NCBI GenBank assembly: GCA_034509495.1
Contig: CM067504.1
Location: forward strand, 6,519,256 to 6,583,255
Direction of reading: 5' to 3'
Origin: Acestrorhynchus altus
Taxonomy: Eukaryota > Chordata > Actinopteri > Characiformes > Acestrorhynchidae
Length of the DNA: 64,000 bases
The number at the start of each line of letters is the position of its first letter. Within the stretch, counting starts at the first letter, position 1. Position numbers and translations under genes: made by a program. The notes under the pieces were generated by a model, which did not search any database, was not told the origin of the DNA, and was given only the letters and a program-made list of their open reading frames with translations. Below are positions 53,151 through 64,000 of the stretch, piece after piece.

Positions 53151-53499
53151 ATATATATATATATATATTGCTCTCTTTTTTGTCTCCTTTAAACCATTAC
53201 ATAATTCCTACTTGCATGAGTTCAACCATTTCTGGCTTCAATCATCTGTCAGCTCCATTCAGCGCTGCAGTTTGGAAGGTGGCTGCTGTTACTTTTAAAC
53301 TGAGTCTGGAATCTGACTCGGTTGCGAAATTGGTTCCTAGCTAAAAGTTTCCAAACAAACAAGGCATGAAGTGTATGGGATCACTTGAAATTAGTACAAA
53401 ACATAAAGGTGCTTTGTGTATTGTGCATTGTTTTGAGGGCAGACCACAGGGCCAGTGCAATGCAGCACCTGTAGGGAAACTGACCACTTCACCAGTTGT

Positions 53500-54012
53500 C
53501 TTCTGGCTTGTCTTCAATGTTCCTAAGTTCAGCCATATAACGCCTCTGCTGCATTCTCTTCATTGGCTTGATGCTGTCCTACAAAGCTAAAATGGTCCTG
53601 AACTGTACCAAGAGCCTTTTAAGCATCAAGTACCATCCCTCAAGATGCATGAAGACAAGTATCCAGACTATTTTCTGTCCTGGCTCCAAAGTGGTGGAAC
53701 AAACTTCCCCTGGAGGTCCGAACAGTTGAGTTAGTTACATACTGTCTTCAAATGCGGAATAAAGACCATCTTTTTCAACAGCATTTAACCCAGTAAAGGT
53801 TTAGACCATCTCTTGTGTGATAGGGTGTAATATATCGAGCACTGGGTATGGAGATCTCCATGTTTTTGGCAGCCAGAAGTTTGAGGTATCTAAGGATTGA
53901 GGATTCTAGCCTCTATAAAGTAGATAAGGATATTTACTGAGTGAGCAGCAAAGTAATTTTGTAAGTTGCTTTGGACGAGACTGTCTGTCAAATGCTGTAA
54001 ATGTAAATGACG
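53500..54012 (+). mobile_element. L2-type LINE 3' end, plus strand
   Basis: VFNVPKFSHITPLLHSLHWL is followed by broken ORF2 sequence (aagtggtggaacaaacttcc) and a 3' end gctttggacgagactgtctg tcaaatgctg with the tail tgtaaatgtaaatg, the short tandem tail typical of L2 elements. Confidence 0.8.
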
Positions 54013-54400
54013 TGGTGGTCCAGTGTTTTTATGATTATAAGTTGGATGGATCGGTTCCTCCCAAGGTTTATTCGTCCAACTCTGAGTTTATTTTTATTTT
54101 TTTTTCTCAGCTGTGTGTGTTGATGGTCTTTTTTCTTATTTTGTATTTCTGGAAAAGCTGCTTTGTCCCATCATTACTTGTAAAATTTGCTACATTTATT
54201 TAGTACATTTTTAAATCATATTATATGCAAACGTACAGTATGTCTAACTGCCACATGCTCATGCACACATTGTAAAAAAAAGAAGTTTAAGATATTTTAA
54301 CTTTAAGATATATGAAAAAAAATCACCTACACTGAACGTCAAGGAGTGAGTCAACTGCACACGTTCAATGAACCAATTAAAATGCAAAGATTAGCAAGGT

Positions 54401-54424
54401 CACACACACACACACACACACACG

Positions 54425-54459
<35 letters not shown>
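54401..54459. repeat. (AC)n microsatellite with GC interruptions
   Basis: About 59 bp of AC with cacgcacgca near 54421. Confidence 0.95.
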
Positions 54460-54461
<2 letters not shown>

Positions 54462-55623
54462 CAGCTCCTGGTTCTTAAGGTCATTCCCCAGTCCCCACTT
54501 CTCATGGCATGTGATGAGGAGTGAAGATTGCTCCACTGTTAGCACTGAAAGCGTTTGGCGATGATGTAAAATTGCAGCAATACTCATTTACAAAGCGACC
54601 ATTTCAAAACTTACAGTGCAAGGTCATGGATGACTGTAGACCACTGATGACCAAGGCCAGTTTTTTTTTTTTTGGAGTATTTGAATGTTGAACTTATAAC
54701 AGCAGTTCTCCCACTCCACCCACATTGTACTGGTTTCTTCATAAGACAAAATCTTATTTTGGTCCTGGAGTACCACTGTGTTACATGAGTACCACGTATT
54801 ATAAAGGTTCCCTTAATTCTAGCACACATAATCCAACTAATAAACTACCTGACAAGTCCTTGCTGAGCTGAACTAGGTGTGTTACAGCAGGAAAACTTTG
54901 AAACGAGCAGGGAAGTGGTAAGATTACAAGATTACTGGACAAATAATTTGTCACCTTGTATGTTGGGATATGCATCCATACTAAATTATACTAAATAATA
55001 ACTTAATGTAAATAAATAATATTAATGTTTTCGATCCAAGATGATCCGCCCATCCCTATTGATCAGTGTATAAATGCATGCAGTGTGTGCAACAGGATTC
55101 GTTACTTGAGAAACGGTGGTACAGTCTCATTTGCTGTGTGGAAAATGGGGTGCAAAGTAGATGTTAATGGCCTCTTTTCCACTGCAGGAGCAAAGGCCAA
55201 GACTGTTCTGCACCGGCGTGGACCCATCAGACTGGTTACAGTTTCCATACTCCAGCACTACCACGAGGAAGCTACTTCTCACTGAAACTCTCATTGAAAC
55301 TGTAATTCTTCACTCAGCATCATCTAATCTGCCTGTATGAACCACGTTCATCTGAAAACATATCAAGGAGGCTGTTTCATAGATGTAGTAAGTCAGGGAT
55401 CCATATGCACAAGTCTGTATGGAACGAAACAAAGACGTTTGTGGTGACGGTGTGCTGTCGCTGGTGGAGAACCTGTGGCCTCAATAGCTAACCGTGCTGA
55501 AAGAAACTGGGTTCAGCCTGGTTTGTAAGCAACCACCTGCCCCCTCCTGACTAAACACCTTTATTGATTTATACTTTCTTCTCAGATGCTGATGTAAAGT
55601 GTCCCCTCCCCTCTGTCTTCTTT

Positions 55624-55905
55624 ACAGCAGCCGTGGCCTGGTGGTTTGGAAATCAGCCTTGTAATTAGAAGGTTGCCAGTTTGAATCCCTGATTCAAAAC
55701 TGGAAGGATGTGACCGAAGTGCCCTTGAGCAAGGCACTTAACTCCCCAAAAGTTCACTGGGTGCCATGCATAGAGCTGCTCACTGCTGTGGGTATGTGTG
55801 CTCACTGCTCCCTAGTATGTGTGTGTATCACTGGGTGTGGATGAGTTAATAGTGGAGGCCAGGTTCCCCTGTATGTAAAAACACAGTGGGTCTATGATGC
55901 ATCTG
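55624..55905 (+). mobile_element. tRNA-derived SINE, best preserved copy
   Basis: A-box tggcctggtgg (10 of 11 consensus positions) and B-box agtttgaatcc (9 of 11) are spaced as in a tRNA gene. Then come cccttgagcaaggcacttaa, ctcactgctccctag and the tail cacagtgggtc. The longest member of this family in the window. These are internal RNA polymerase III promoter elements, so the region should not be called a tRNA gene. Confidence 0.75.
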
Positions 55906-57224
55906 CAAGGGGCCTAATGTTTCCAGGTTGGGACCAATTGTTATCTTACAAGTTGGTCAAGAACATAACGTTTGCATGGTCCTCTAGTCTTCTTTAAGAA
56001 CCGATTTCTCTAGAGTGCTGAAGCTCCAGCCCAAATCTCTATACCCTCCATTATCAGTACCTTACCTCACTAACGTTCTCATGGTTGAATGCCACCCAAT
56101 CCTCAGAACAATGTTAGTACAGTGTAAAGTGTATGACTCAGGCTAAGCAGTGTTACACAGACACTCTCAAGGTCTCATGCAGCTTCACCGAGTTACAGTA
56201 CAGTAGCAGTGTTCCAACCATTGTGTTGGTCAATCATAGAGACTCCTGATTGAAGCTGGTATTTGAAGCGACACAGGCAACATAATGTTGCTTTAAAGCA
56301 AAGTAAGTGATCAAGACCGTAAACCTGAATAACATCTCGCCCTCGCTTGAGACTTTTTGGTCATGGATCTGAGCAAAATCTGAAGGATATCTCAGGATAC
56401 CTTTGCCTGATACACATGGCCTCAGTGTGTGTCAGTGCCAGTGGATGTCCCTTTTCCCAGCTAAACATTAATCAGGCCTTGTTCAGACGCTATCGTCTAA
56501 ATAATTTACTCAGCAAACAGTTCACTCACTGCCAGGATAAGCAGCCAGGAGTGGCAAACAAGAGCCATTTATGAGGGTCAACATCCACGACGATGACAGA
56601 TAGACATCTTTTTAGACGTAAGGTGAAAGAACTTGTTTTTCTCTGTGCTCCGATAAGCATGTTCTTGGTTTGCTTTTGGAGCATAACAGAAAAATCCAGC
56701 AAAACAAAGAGGGCTACTGTTGTTTGTTTGGGAAGCTCAGGCTTATTTCAGGCTTTGTGTGCCTGTATTTGACACTTTGTCCACATGTCAACTATTTTGT
56801 GCACATGCTAGACTTGTAGGTGGATGGCTGCTGTAGTCTTCTGCGAATATCTATATTAAGCTAAAATAGCAGGGAATAAGGATGATGGATGTGTCCAGGA
56901 ATAGAGCTGATTCTGGGAAGCTCTCTTGAATGTGTGCCTTTGGCTGGTCCTTACACAGACACCAAAACATCCCACTAGAGGCCTGGTGTTAATTGATGTG
57001 TTTAACTGTGAGATGGTGTGGGCTGAAATGAGATGGCTTTGTTTACAGCTCACGAGACGTATTTCTTTGCATTTGTTTGGAAGCTGAATTATGCACCATG
57101 TGGTCAGGTGTGCATGGCGTGCCCTGAACCCACCCTTAGTAAAAGTATTGTGAATAATGAAAGATAACGAATAGAAATAAAGATATCATACGCTTTCGTA
57201 GAGACAGCGATGCCAGATATTGCT

Positions 57225-57375
57225 ACTTTCAGGAGATCCTAGGTTACTCAAATGTGTCTTCTTTTGAAATCTAAAAAGTAATAGAATTTAAGTATTTGTA
57301 TGAATTTGACCATGTTTGGGTCAAAACCTTACTTGTGCCTATAACTTCATGTGTGTGTTTTTGCTTATAAGGACT
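57225..57375 (+). repeat. Dispersed repeat family C, 5' part
   Basis: tttcaggagatcctaggtta, tttgaccatgtttgggtca and tgcttataaggactaaaaaa match the left part of 49600-50105. Confidence 0.55.
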
Positions 57376-57499
57376 AAAAAAATACATTTTGGTTGGAAAC
57401 TGATCGTGCAGTGTTTGTGAGCTGAGAATGCAATGCAATTTGTAAATATTCTATTGACAAGGATTTTTATAATAATGTGTTGTTCAAAATAATTGACAG

Positions 57500-57725
57500 C
57501 AGTCCAGCTTTGGCAGGCTACAAGTGTGCAAGATCTACAGGCCTAATTGCAATATCTGTGGTCAAATGTGCTGCAGGATGCCATACAGAACCTGTGTGCA
57601 TCCAAATGCATGTCATACTGTATCCAGGTTAGAGGCCCAAAAGGGTTCCAGAGCATTCACAAATGTAAAGTTTCGTTCTCCTTCTTGGAGCTTTATTTTT
57701 TTATCCCATTTTTGGTCAGTGAGTT
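57500..57725 (+). mobile_element. Tc1-like relic, family A, 3' end on plus strand
   Basis: gtgcaagatctacaggccta, tgtgctgcaggatgcc and gttagaggcccaaaagggtt are the reverse complement of the family A 3' half. It ends with ttttggtcagtgagt, the other terminal repeat. Confidence 0.65.
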
Positions 57726-58712
57726 TTTGGTCATCTGACTCACGTACCTTTAAGTCAAAATGCTGCAGAAATAAAACATAATTATTTTAATAAATGATAT
57801 TAATATGCCATTGCTACAGGTTTCTGTTGTAGCAGTTAAGCATCTCTAGTCTCAGTGCCAGTGGTATCATCATCGCTGCACTCTGATTAAAAGCATTTTA
57901 CAGTGGCCATGAGTGTGTCTGTGTGTAACTAGGGCAAAGGCAGTCTAATCCCTGCTATAGACGGTCTGTGATTGCTGTGTTAGAGTGAGGGGCTCTCAGT
58001 GTCTGGCCACTGTAATCCCTCCACCAGTGAGACCCTCAGTACAACACAACGTGCAGTACAGCTGTGTGTTCTGCGCATTAGCAGGTTACGGCAGGTCAGA
58101 GGAAAACTTTAGCTGCCACTCCCTCTGTTGGGCAATATGGGTGTTAATGGAACTTTTTATACACTTGCCAATTTATTAGGTGCACCTGCTCTGCCCTTTT
58201 CCATTTTATCCGACATACCTACTGTTTGCTGTGTGTGAGTGCAAATGGTCTGTGATCTAATGCACTTATTATGAGTTTGTTCAAGATTTACAGAATTCTT
58301 AAAAAAAAAAAAAACCCTCACTCTTAAAAATCAGGGTGCTACCAAAGCTTGTTTGAGCAATGACACAGTAGAACCATTTTTCTCTGAAGAACAGTTTTTG
58401 TAAGAGTGTGAAGAACTTTTGAGATGGACCTCCATCGACCCTGCCACCCCTTCACATTGGCTGCCCACCTTCTGGCTACTGGACGTGGACTAGTTTCCCA
58501 TCCTGTTTCCCATCCTGCCCTGGACTAGCTGCTCACCTCCCATCCCATCCCAGAAATTTACAAGGACATTTACAAAAGTGTTCTTTTCCAAAGTTCCTTC
58601 CAAAAGTTGACCAAAAAGAGAAAGTGCGCGAGAGAAAGAGGTAAAGAAATCTGTTTGGCTTTTACCACTCCATCCTTTTTCTCCTCTTTTGCACGCTTAG
58701 CCCCTCCCACAG

Positions 58713-58749
<37 letters not shown>

Positions 58750-58758
58750 CGTATGTGT

Positions 58759-58820
<62 letters not shown>
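58713..58820. repeat. Compound (CT)n(GT)n microsatellite
   Basis: About 34 bp of CT, a short cgctcgta link, then about 70 bp of GT with two at interruptions. Confidence 0.95.
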
Positions 58821-58822
<2 letters not shown>

Positions 58823-59079
58823 TTACCAACAGATTCACAGCTATCAAGAGGCAATCATTCTGTTCTACATATATCGTTATGTAACATATTAACTTTCAAA
58901 GCCTTCAAATAAAGTATAATGTACCTGTAATTAATAATGAACTTTAATATTTCATTATTTCCATTAATCCAAGAAACAGATTATGCCTTCTAAGCTACAT
59001 GTTTTGAAACAATTTCCAACATGTTACTTAAAATAAAGAAGGAGCCTTACTGCTATCAAATTAGGCCTGATCACCACTT

Positions 59080-59462
59080 TCAGTCATTGTCAGATTCCTG
59101 AAGAAGGCACAACTTTGTTGCTGGGCGACACAGCTCACTGGTCTTGGTCTTGATTCTGACTTGGCCAATAAAGCCTTTCCTGTCTGGGAAAGTTTCCATA
59201 ATTCTTCCAAGAGGCCATGAATTTCTGGGTGACGTGTCATCCATTATCAGCACCACATTGCCGACACAGAAGTTTCCAGGCATACACTACCTCTGGTGTT
59301 CTTGATGCTGTGTAAGGTATTCTTTACATCAGCACTTCCAAAACATATCTGTGAGGTACTGGATCTGTCTCCATTTGCGATTAGCATTATTGTCAGCTTT
59401 GTAAGGGTGGGTTTTGTTCCTGCAGGCAACTCTGGCTTCATCTTGAGTAACAAGTAAGCTAC
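59080..59462 (-). mobile_element. BEL/Pao LTR-retrotransposon fragment (end of integrase region)
   Basis: The minus strand reads FCVGNVVLIMDDTSPRNSWP, LGRIMETFPDRKG and CRPATKLCLL. This is the small domain at the C-terminal end of BEL/Pao polyproteins, where VVLxxDDxxPRxxWxLGRI is typical. The piece to its right carries the preceding stretch in another frame, so at least one frameshift exists. No LTRs or other domains are nearby. Confidence 0.75.
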
Positions 59463-61654
59463 ATTTAGGCTCCTATAGTAACTGTATTTATAACGTATGA
59501 TTATACATTATATTATTGTATTATTATAGGATTATTATACCCCCACTCTCACACACACACACACACCTCATGAGCCTGGTTCCTCCAAAATAAATTTCAT
59601 TTGATTTTATTTGGTTTAAATTCACTAATAAACCTTTACGTCAAGCAAATGTTCTTTAACACTTTAGAAGGTTTTTCACACTCAAGGTCTCCTAAGGAAC
59701 CAAAAGTGGTTCTCCTTTGACATTGCTCAAAGAACCTTTTATACCGGCTTTATTTTTAAGAGTGCTAATGAAGAAGTATATAGAGACCGGTAAATGTTTG
59801 TCAAAAATGCAAATTGAAATCCATTATTCATTTAAAATGATATGTATTATGTATGCTTTGAAAGTCCCCATGGTTAGGATAGACCGGGTTTTGTCTGGCT
59901 AACAGAGCCAGTCTGGACTTCCCTGGACCCTAAAGCAAAATTCTAATCATTTCCCTCAACAATAGGAGCCAAAAAGCTCTCTCCAGACTAGATAACCATC
60001 ACCTTGTTTTAAACTGATATAGGGGGAGTGTGATCATCGTCACATCCATATACGGTCCCTAAACTGGTTCTCACAGAACTCACTGCTTTAAAGTGCCAAT
60101 GTTTCTTTTCCTGTTTGAGTTTAATGTGATTATCTATGCATTTAATAATATATATGCAGAATTGAATATGGAATGATTGTAATGGTAAAAAAAGGAATTG
60201 TAGCATATAAATTGAACTTCACTGTTCAAGGTGGAGGAATAGAAGAAAAAGAAGCCAACGTAGCTGTTTGTTCTCATTCTAATTCAACTGCAGGCCCTTT
60301 GCAACATGCGCACAACACACACCCATAGGAATCACACATCCTAACATATGAAAAGTCATGATATAGCTGTAAATAAATTGATCATGAAGTGACATTATCT
60401 CAGGGGACACTTTGGGACCGCCCACTCCTATATAAGCTGTGAGGTGTTACCTCTGACTAGTGTGCTCATGGCAAGGCATAGTCACTTTACTTAATTCTGT
60501 CTCAAGACTTTTGGCAAATCACTTTAAATGCTAAAATATAGAGATCCCTTCTTGTTGGTCAATTCAGACATAGCTGGTAGATGTCTCTGGTGGATCTCCT
60601 GCTAGACCTCCTTAGAACAGCGCAAAAAATAGGAAAGGAATCAACTATCATAGTATAAAGCCCTGAAATCCTGAGCTGTGTAGTCATGGAAGTGTTTTCT
60701 TCAGCGTAAAAAAAGCTCCATCCAACACCTTCAGGATAAACTCCAGTGTTGTGTGGTTCAGTAATGGTCTAATACCAGCGACCCAACATCTTTCAGTAAG
60801 CCATTTGCATTCAAAAGCCTAAACAAACCAGTATTTCAGCCTCACACCACAGAGGAGATCCATTCACTGGCTTTTCAGCCCTGCGAGTCCGCTCACTGTT
60901 TTCAGTTGTGGTATTTTTGGGTGTGGAGGAAGCAAAGGGCTAAATTAAAACACCCTCCCAGACAATTATGCGGATAAGCTTAATTAGATTTCCCCAGAAT
61001 AACTTTGAGAAGGGGATGCTTTCTCATCACATTGAATGACATAAACAAACAGCATGTTCAAGTGCACGGTATCAACAACTAGGTTCCTGTCTGCGTCAGC
61101 CAAGTCATGCTGGATGACCTATATTTACCCCTCTGGTATAGACTGACCTGTATACACCTATGGTATGTTTCGTTTCTTCTCCGGGCTGGTACGTGGAGGT
61201 TGGGTCTCCTGATAATAATGGTCTTACCCTATGATTTGCCTTCGCTGTCCCACTGATATGCAGAGGCCAAAGATTCAAACTGTCCTCTATATTACTGATG
61301 CAGCATTAATGCAGTGTACGGTTATGTGTAGCATGTTTAAGGACATAATCCATTGTTATGCTACAGTTATAACCATGTTTTTTTGGATTCTGCCTCTTTA
61401 AATATCTGAAAGCCTTTGAAGTGACGTGTATCGTGACCTGATTGTGTCCATTTCTCAGGTGGCACCAACTGCTGTGACTAAGGCTCATGGTGTTCTTGCT
61501 CACACTTGACAGTATTCATGAAATGGAAGGATGTCCCCATCACATGATGTTTCCAGGTTCAGGAACAATGAGCGCTTCATTCTTCATGCTTCATCACCGC
61601 TTACAAGAGGCTGCCCACAGGACACTGCCGGCTGTATAGTTCTGGTTGATAGAT

Positions 61655-61850
61655 TACTCTGAGGGGGTTAAACACTCCAGCAGCCCTGCTGTGTCTGATC
61701 CACAAGTACCAGAACAACACACACTCTGTGGTGGTCCTGTGGGGGCCCTCACCATTGAAGATCAGGGTGAAAGTAGTCTAACAAAGTAGGCAGAGAAACT
61801 CATGGACTCCATTGTGCTCCTGTATGGTATCGAGTGATGATCAAGCAGAT
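61655..61850. mobile_element. Right arm of the foldback element
   Basis: gttaaacactccagcagccc, tgctgtgtctgatccac, gaagatcagggtgaaag and gtgctcctgtatggt match 16608-16790 of the foldback element. The left arm is missing. Confidence 0.6.
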
Positions 61851-62295
61851 TAATCAAACTGACCCAAACTGATTAATAGCAAAACAAAAAGGCCTGAAAT
61901 ATTTAATTTAATTTACACGACAGTTTAACTTTTGAACGGAATAGTTTTGTGGTGAAAGCGTTGGTGAAAAACACGCTTGTGAAAAGTGGTGAGGTGGATT
62001 TGTTCCAGGTTTTGAGTGGCTGATTACTGTCTGCTAGCTCTGAGCTAACCCTGGTGTTCGATGATTGGATTAGTCCTCTTGGCTCATGTACGTCTTAACC
62101 GTCAGCTTCTATTTCGGTTGTAGCTGCGCGGTGTCAATGGCTTTCTCAACTGATCAATTTTGAACAAACAGAGGATTTACCACCGCCGACATTCCCTACA
62201 GTCACAATGAAATGGTCAGTATTTAACTCTTTACATGTTTAGGACTGACCTGGGGAGATTTAGTTGCAGATCATGGGTTTATATAATAAGGTATA

Positions 62296-62760
62296 AACTC
62301 ACTGACAAAAAAACAATATCTCAGGTAGAGTAAATATAAATGATTACAGGTGTGGTCTGATTAGACACTGAATCTTGGCACGTGAAGACATTTTGCCCAG
62401 TTGACAGGCATGAGGGAGGAGCATCATTGGTTTGAGAGTAGCAAGATGGTTGTTTCAACAAGTAACAAGATGGTTGTTACCGCCACATGGCCATTGACTT
62501 CAAGTCCAGCTTCAGTTTGGGATTCGATGATGGATGGATTTGAGTATGGCCAGGAATGGACAGGCCATCGGGAGGACTGTTCACGTTGGGCCGCTATGGG
62601 CATGGGCTACTGAGACAGTGAAGGGACAACAGGGATCAAAGGGGACGCCGACAACTGAACAAACTGACCAAAGGAGAGCACCTATCCAAGTGGACTGCGC
62701 TACCAATAATTGGCTCAGATTTGTGTATTGCAGTGTTTTTCAGAGATATTTCTAGGAGCA
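62296..62760 (+). mobile_element. Tc1-like relic, family A, 5' half on plus strand
   Basis: Begins actcactgacaaaaaaacaa, then cattttgcccagttgacagg and gccatcgggaggactgttc. The order and the short frames fit the N-terminal DNA-binding half of a Tc1 transposase. The only 5' half of family A in the window. Confidence 0.55.
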
Positions 62761-63285
62761 GGAGTATCCATTAAGGCATTAATAATCAAACACGAGTTGC
62801 CTATAATCACTGATCATGTTGCCAAACTGCTGTTTGATGGTGTTATGCCACACACACTACAACTCTAGTCACAACTTCTCTCTAATTCCCTGATACCAGT
62901 ATATCACCAGTTGTTCACTGGATGAAGATGACTTCGCTGAGGACCCGCAGTTATTCATTTTTATTCATTTAGCCTAATTGATCCTGCAGGCCAACCATGT
63001 GACTGGACCTCACGCACTTGTCCTTGGGCACATGAACATAGTGTGCATTACAGCTGTTTGTACTGCCCTGTATTTTTGGATCACACCCAGCGTCAGAGCT
63101 CAAACATGGACTCCTGAGGGACCTTTCGTGGAAGAGGAATAAACGAACCCTCATTTCCGAATTACAGTGAAATCAGTGACTTCAGTTGAGCTGCCTGTGC
63201 AGTTCTGCAGCCGTGGTGTCAGCAGTGCTCGCTTGTGCTGCAGGCAGATAAAGAGGGGAAGGAAAAGATGGAAACTGCCTTTTCC

Positions 63286-63348
<63 letters not shown>

Positions 63349-63397
63349 AACATACACACACACACAAACATACACACAAACACTGAGAAACTTTTTT

Positions 63398-63473
<76 letters not shown>

Positions 63474-63640
63474 ACATACATAAACATACACACACCCACA
63501 CACACACAAACATACACACAAACACTGAGAAACTTTTCACACACACACACACACACTGAGAAACACATACACTCACACATACACACACACACAAACATAC
63601 ACTCAAACATACAAACACATACACTCACACACACACACAC

Positions 63641-63713
<73 letters not shown>

Positions 63714-63759
63714 AGAAACACATACGCTCACAAACATACACACATACACTCATAAACAT

Positions 63760-63784
<25 letters not shown>
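63286..63784. repeat. Large compound (AC)n array with minisatellite-like units
   Basis: About 500 bp of AC dinucleotides broken by recurring motifs: cactgagaaac (at least four times), aaacatacacacac and catacactcac. The repeated blocks suggest growth by duplication of longer units, not slippage alone. It ends about 30 bp before the GC-rich promoter-like edge. Confidence 0.93.
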
Positions 63785-63790
<6 letters not shown>

Positions 63791-63814
63791 GGAGCCCCTC
63801 TGCTGACGATAGCA

Positions 63815-64000
63815 GAGACGACCCGCCCACCCAGGCACAGCAGCGGACCAATCAGAGCTCGGCATCGGGACGAGCCCTCGCAGGCTGCCTCTCCTCGCCT
63901 TCACAAACACAGAGCGGAGTCACGTGACCCCGATATAGTACGCGCCGCGTGCGGATCTGGTCAGTCTGTAGCGACGCTGCGCGCGCGGCTCAGGGGCCGC
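63815..64000 (+). promoter_or_regulatory. CpG-rich promoter-like edge of a further gene
   Basis: From about 63815 the sequence is GC-rich with frequent CG. It holds a CCAAT box (63848-63852), the palindrome GTCACGTGAC (63919-63928, an E-box of USF/TFE type), a TATA-like atatagta (about 63934) and an initiator-like tcagtct (63961). This suggests transcription starting near or beyond the window edge, most likely rightwards. No coding exon is visible. Confidence 0.6.

Larger units (their letters stand above)
44864..63814. other. Gene-poor, repeat-rich spacer right of zxdc
   Basis: After the zxdc 3' UTR this 19-kb stretch is mostly transposon relics, listed separately: family B, L2-type and CR1-type LINE ends, family C, four Tc1-type elements, two SINEs, a BEL/Pao piece and a foldback fragment. 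I see no identifiable feature in 45100-45900, 54600-55600, 55910-57220 or 59470-61600, and no convincing exon on either strand. Confidence 0.6.

Noticed and set aside
55630..55700. tRNA-like segment with A- and B-boxes.
   Set aside because: It is the head of a SINE with many relatives in the window; the cloverleaf is degenerate and the body follows without a terminator.
63151..63624. Long Cys/Val or Thr/His repeat peptides over AC/GT arrays here and at other microsatellites.
   Set aside because: Dinucleotide repeats are open in all frames; these are not genes.

Overview
The window is nuclear DNA of a ray-finned fish. It has two intron-containing vertebrate genes, long AT-rich introns, dense (AC)n/(GT)n microsatellites, many decayed Tc1-type transposons, CR1/L2-type LINE ends, tRNA-derived SINEs, a solo-LTR-like element and a BEL/Pao fragment. 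Several repeats are types I associate with otophysan teleosts (characins, catfishes and relatives). That placement is an inference from memory, and no species can be named.

Left part, 1-29727, plus strand: the 3' part of a copine gene. Eleven coding exons with consistent phases encode the last 338 residues: the calcium-loop end of the second C2 domain, a lysine-rich linker, the whole von Willebrand A/copine domain and a short proline-rich tail. Diagnostic residues fit copine-9 (cpne9) better than copine-5 or -8. The first exons lie left of the window. The introns carry most of the transposon relics, and three introns have a long dinucleotide tract at a splice site.

Middle, 29728-37866: an 8.1 kb spacer with SINE and Tc1 relics, an unassigned inverted-repeat element at 32630-33415 and, about 245 bp before the next start codon, a near-consensus CTCF motif.

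37867-44863, plus strand: a complete zxdc-type gene (ZXD family zinc finger protein, co-factor of MHC class II transcription in mammals). Ten coding exons give a predicted 1162-residue protein with ten C2H2 fingers and the conserved C-terminal end GSTINLQDLE. It starts in a CpG island and has a polyadenylation signal at 45058.

Right part, 44864-63785: gene-poor DNA made largely of LINE, SINE and Tc1 relics, including an internally deleted Tc1 element with perfect 28-bp ends (52290-53150). A large compound (AC)n array at 63286-63784 is followed, up to the window edge, by a GC/CpG-rich segment with CCAAT and CACGTG motifs. This looks like the promoter of a further gene whose body is outside the window.

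The two genes are not known to act together. Copines are calcium-dependent membrane-binding proteins and ZXDC is a nuclear transcription regulator. I see no operon, CRISPR array, prokaryotic system or convincing new gene system. The most interesting material is the repeat/splice-site arrangement, the CTCF-like site, the zxdc sequence differences and several unassigned repeat families.
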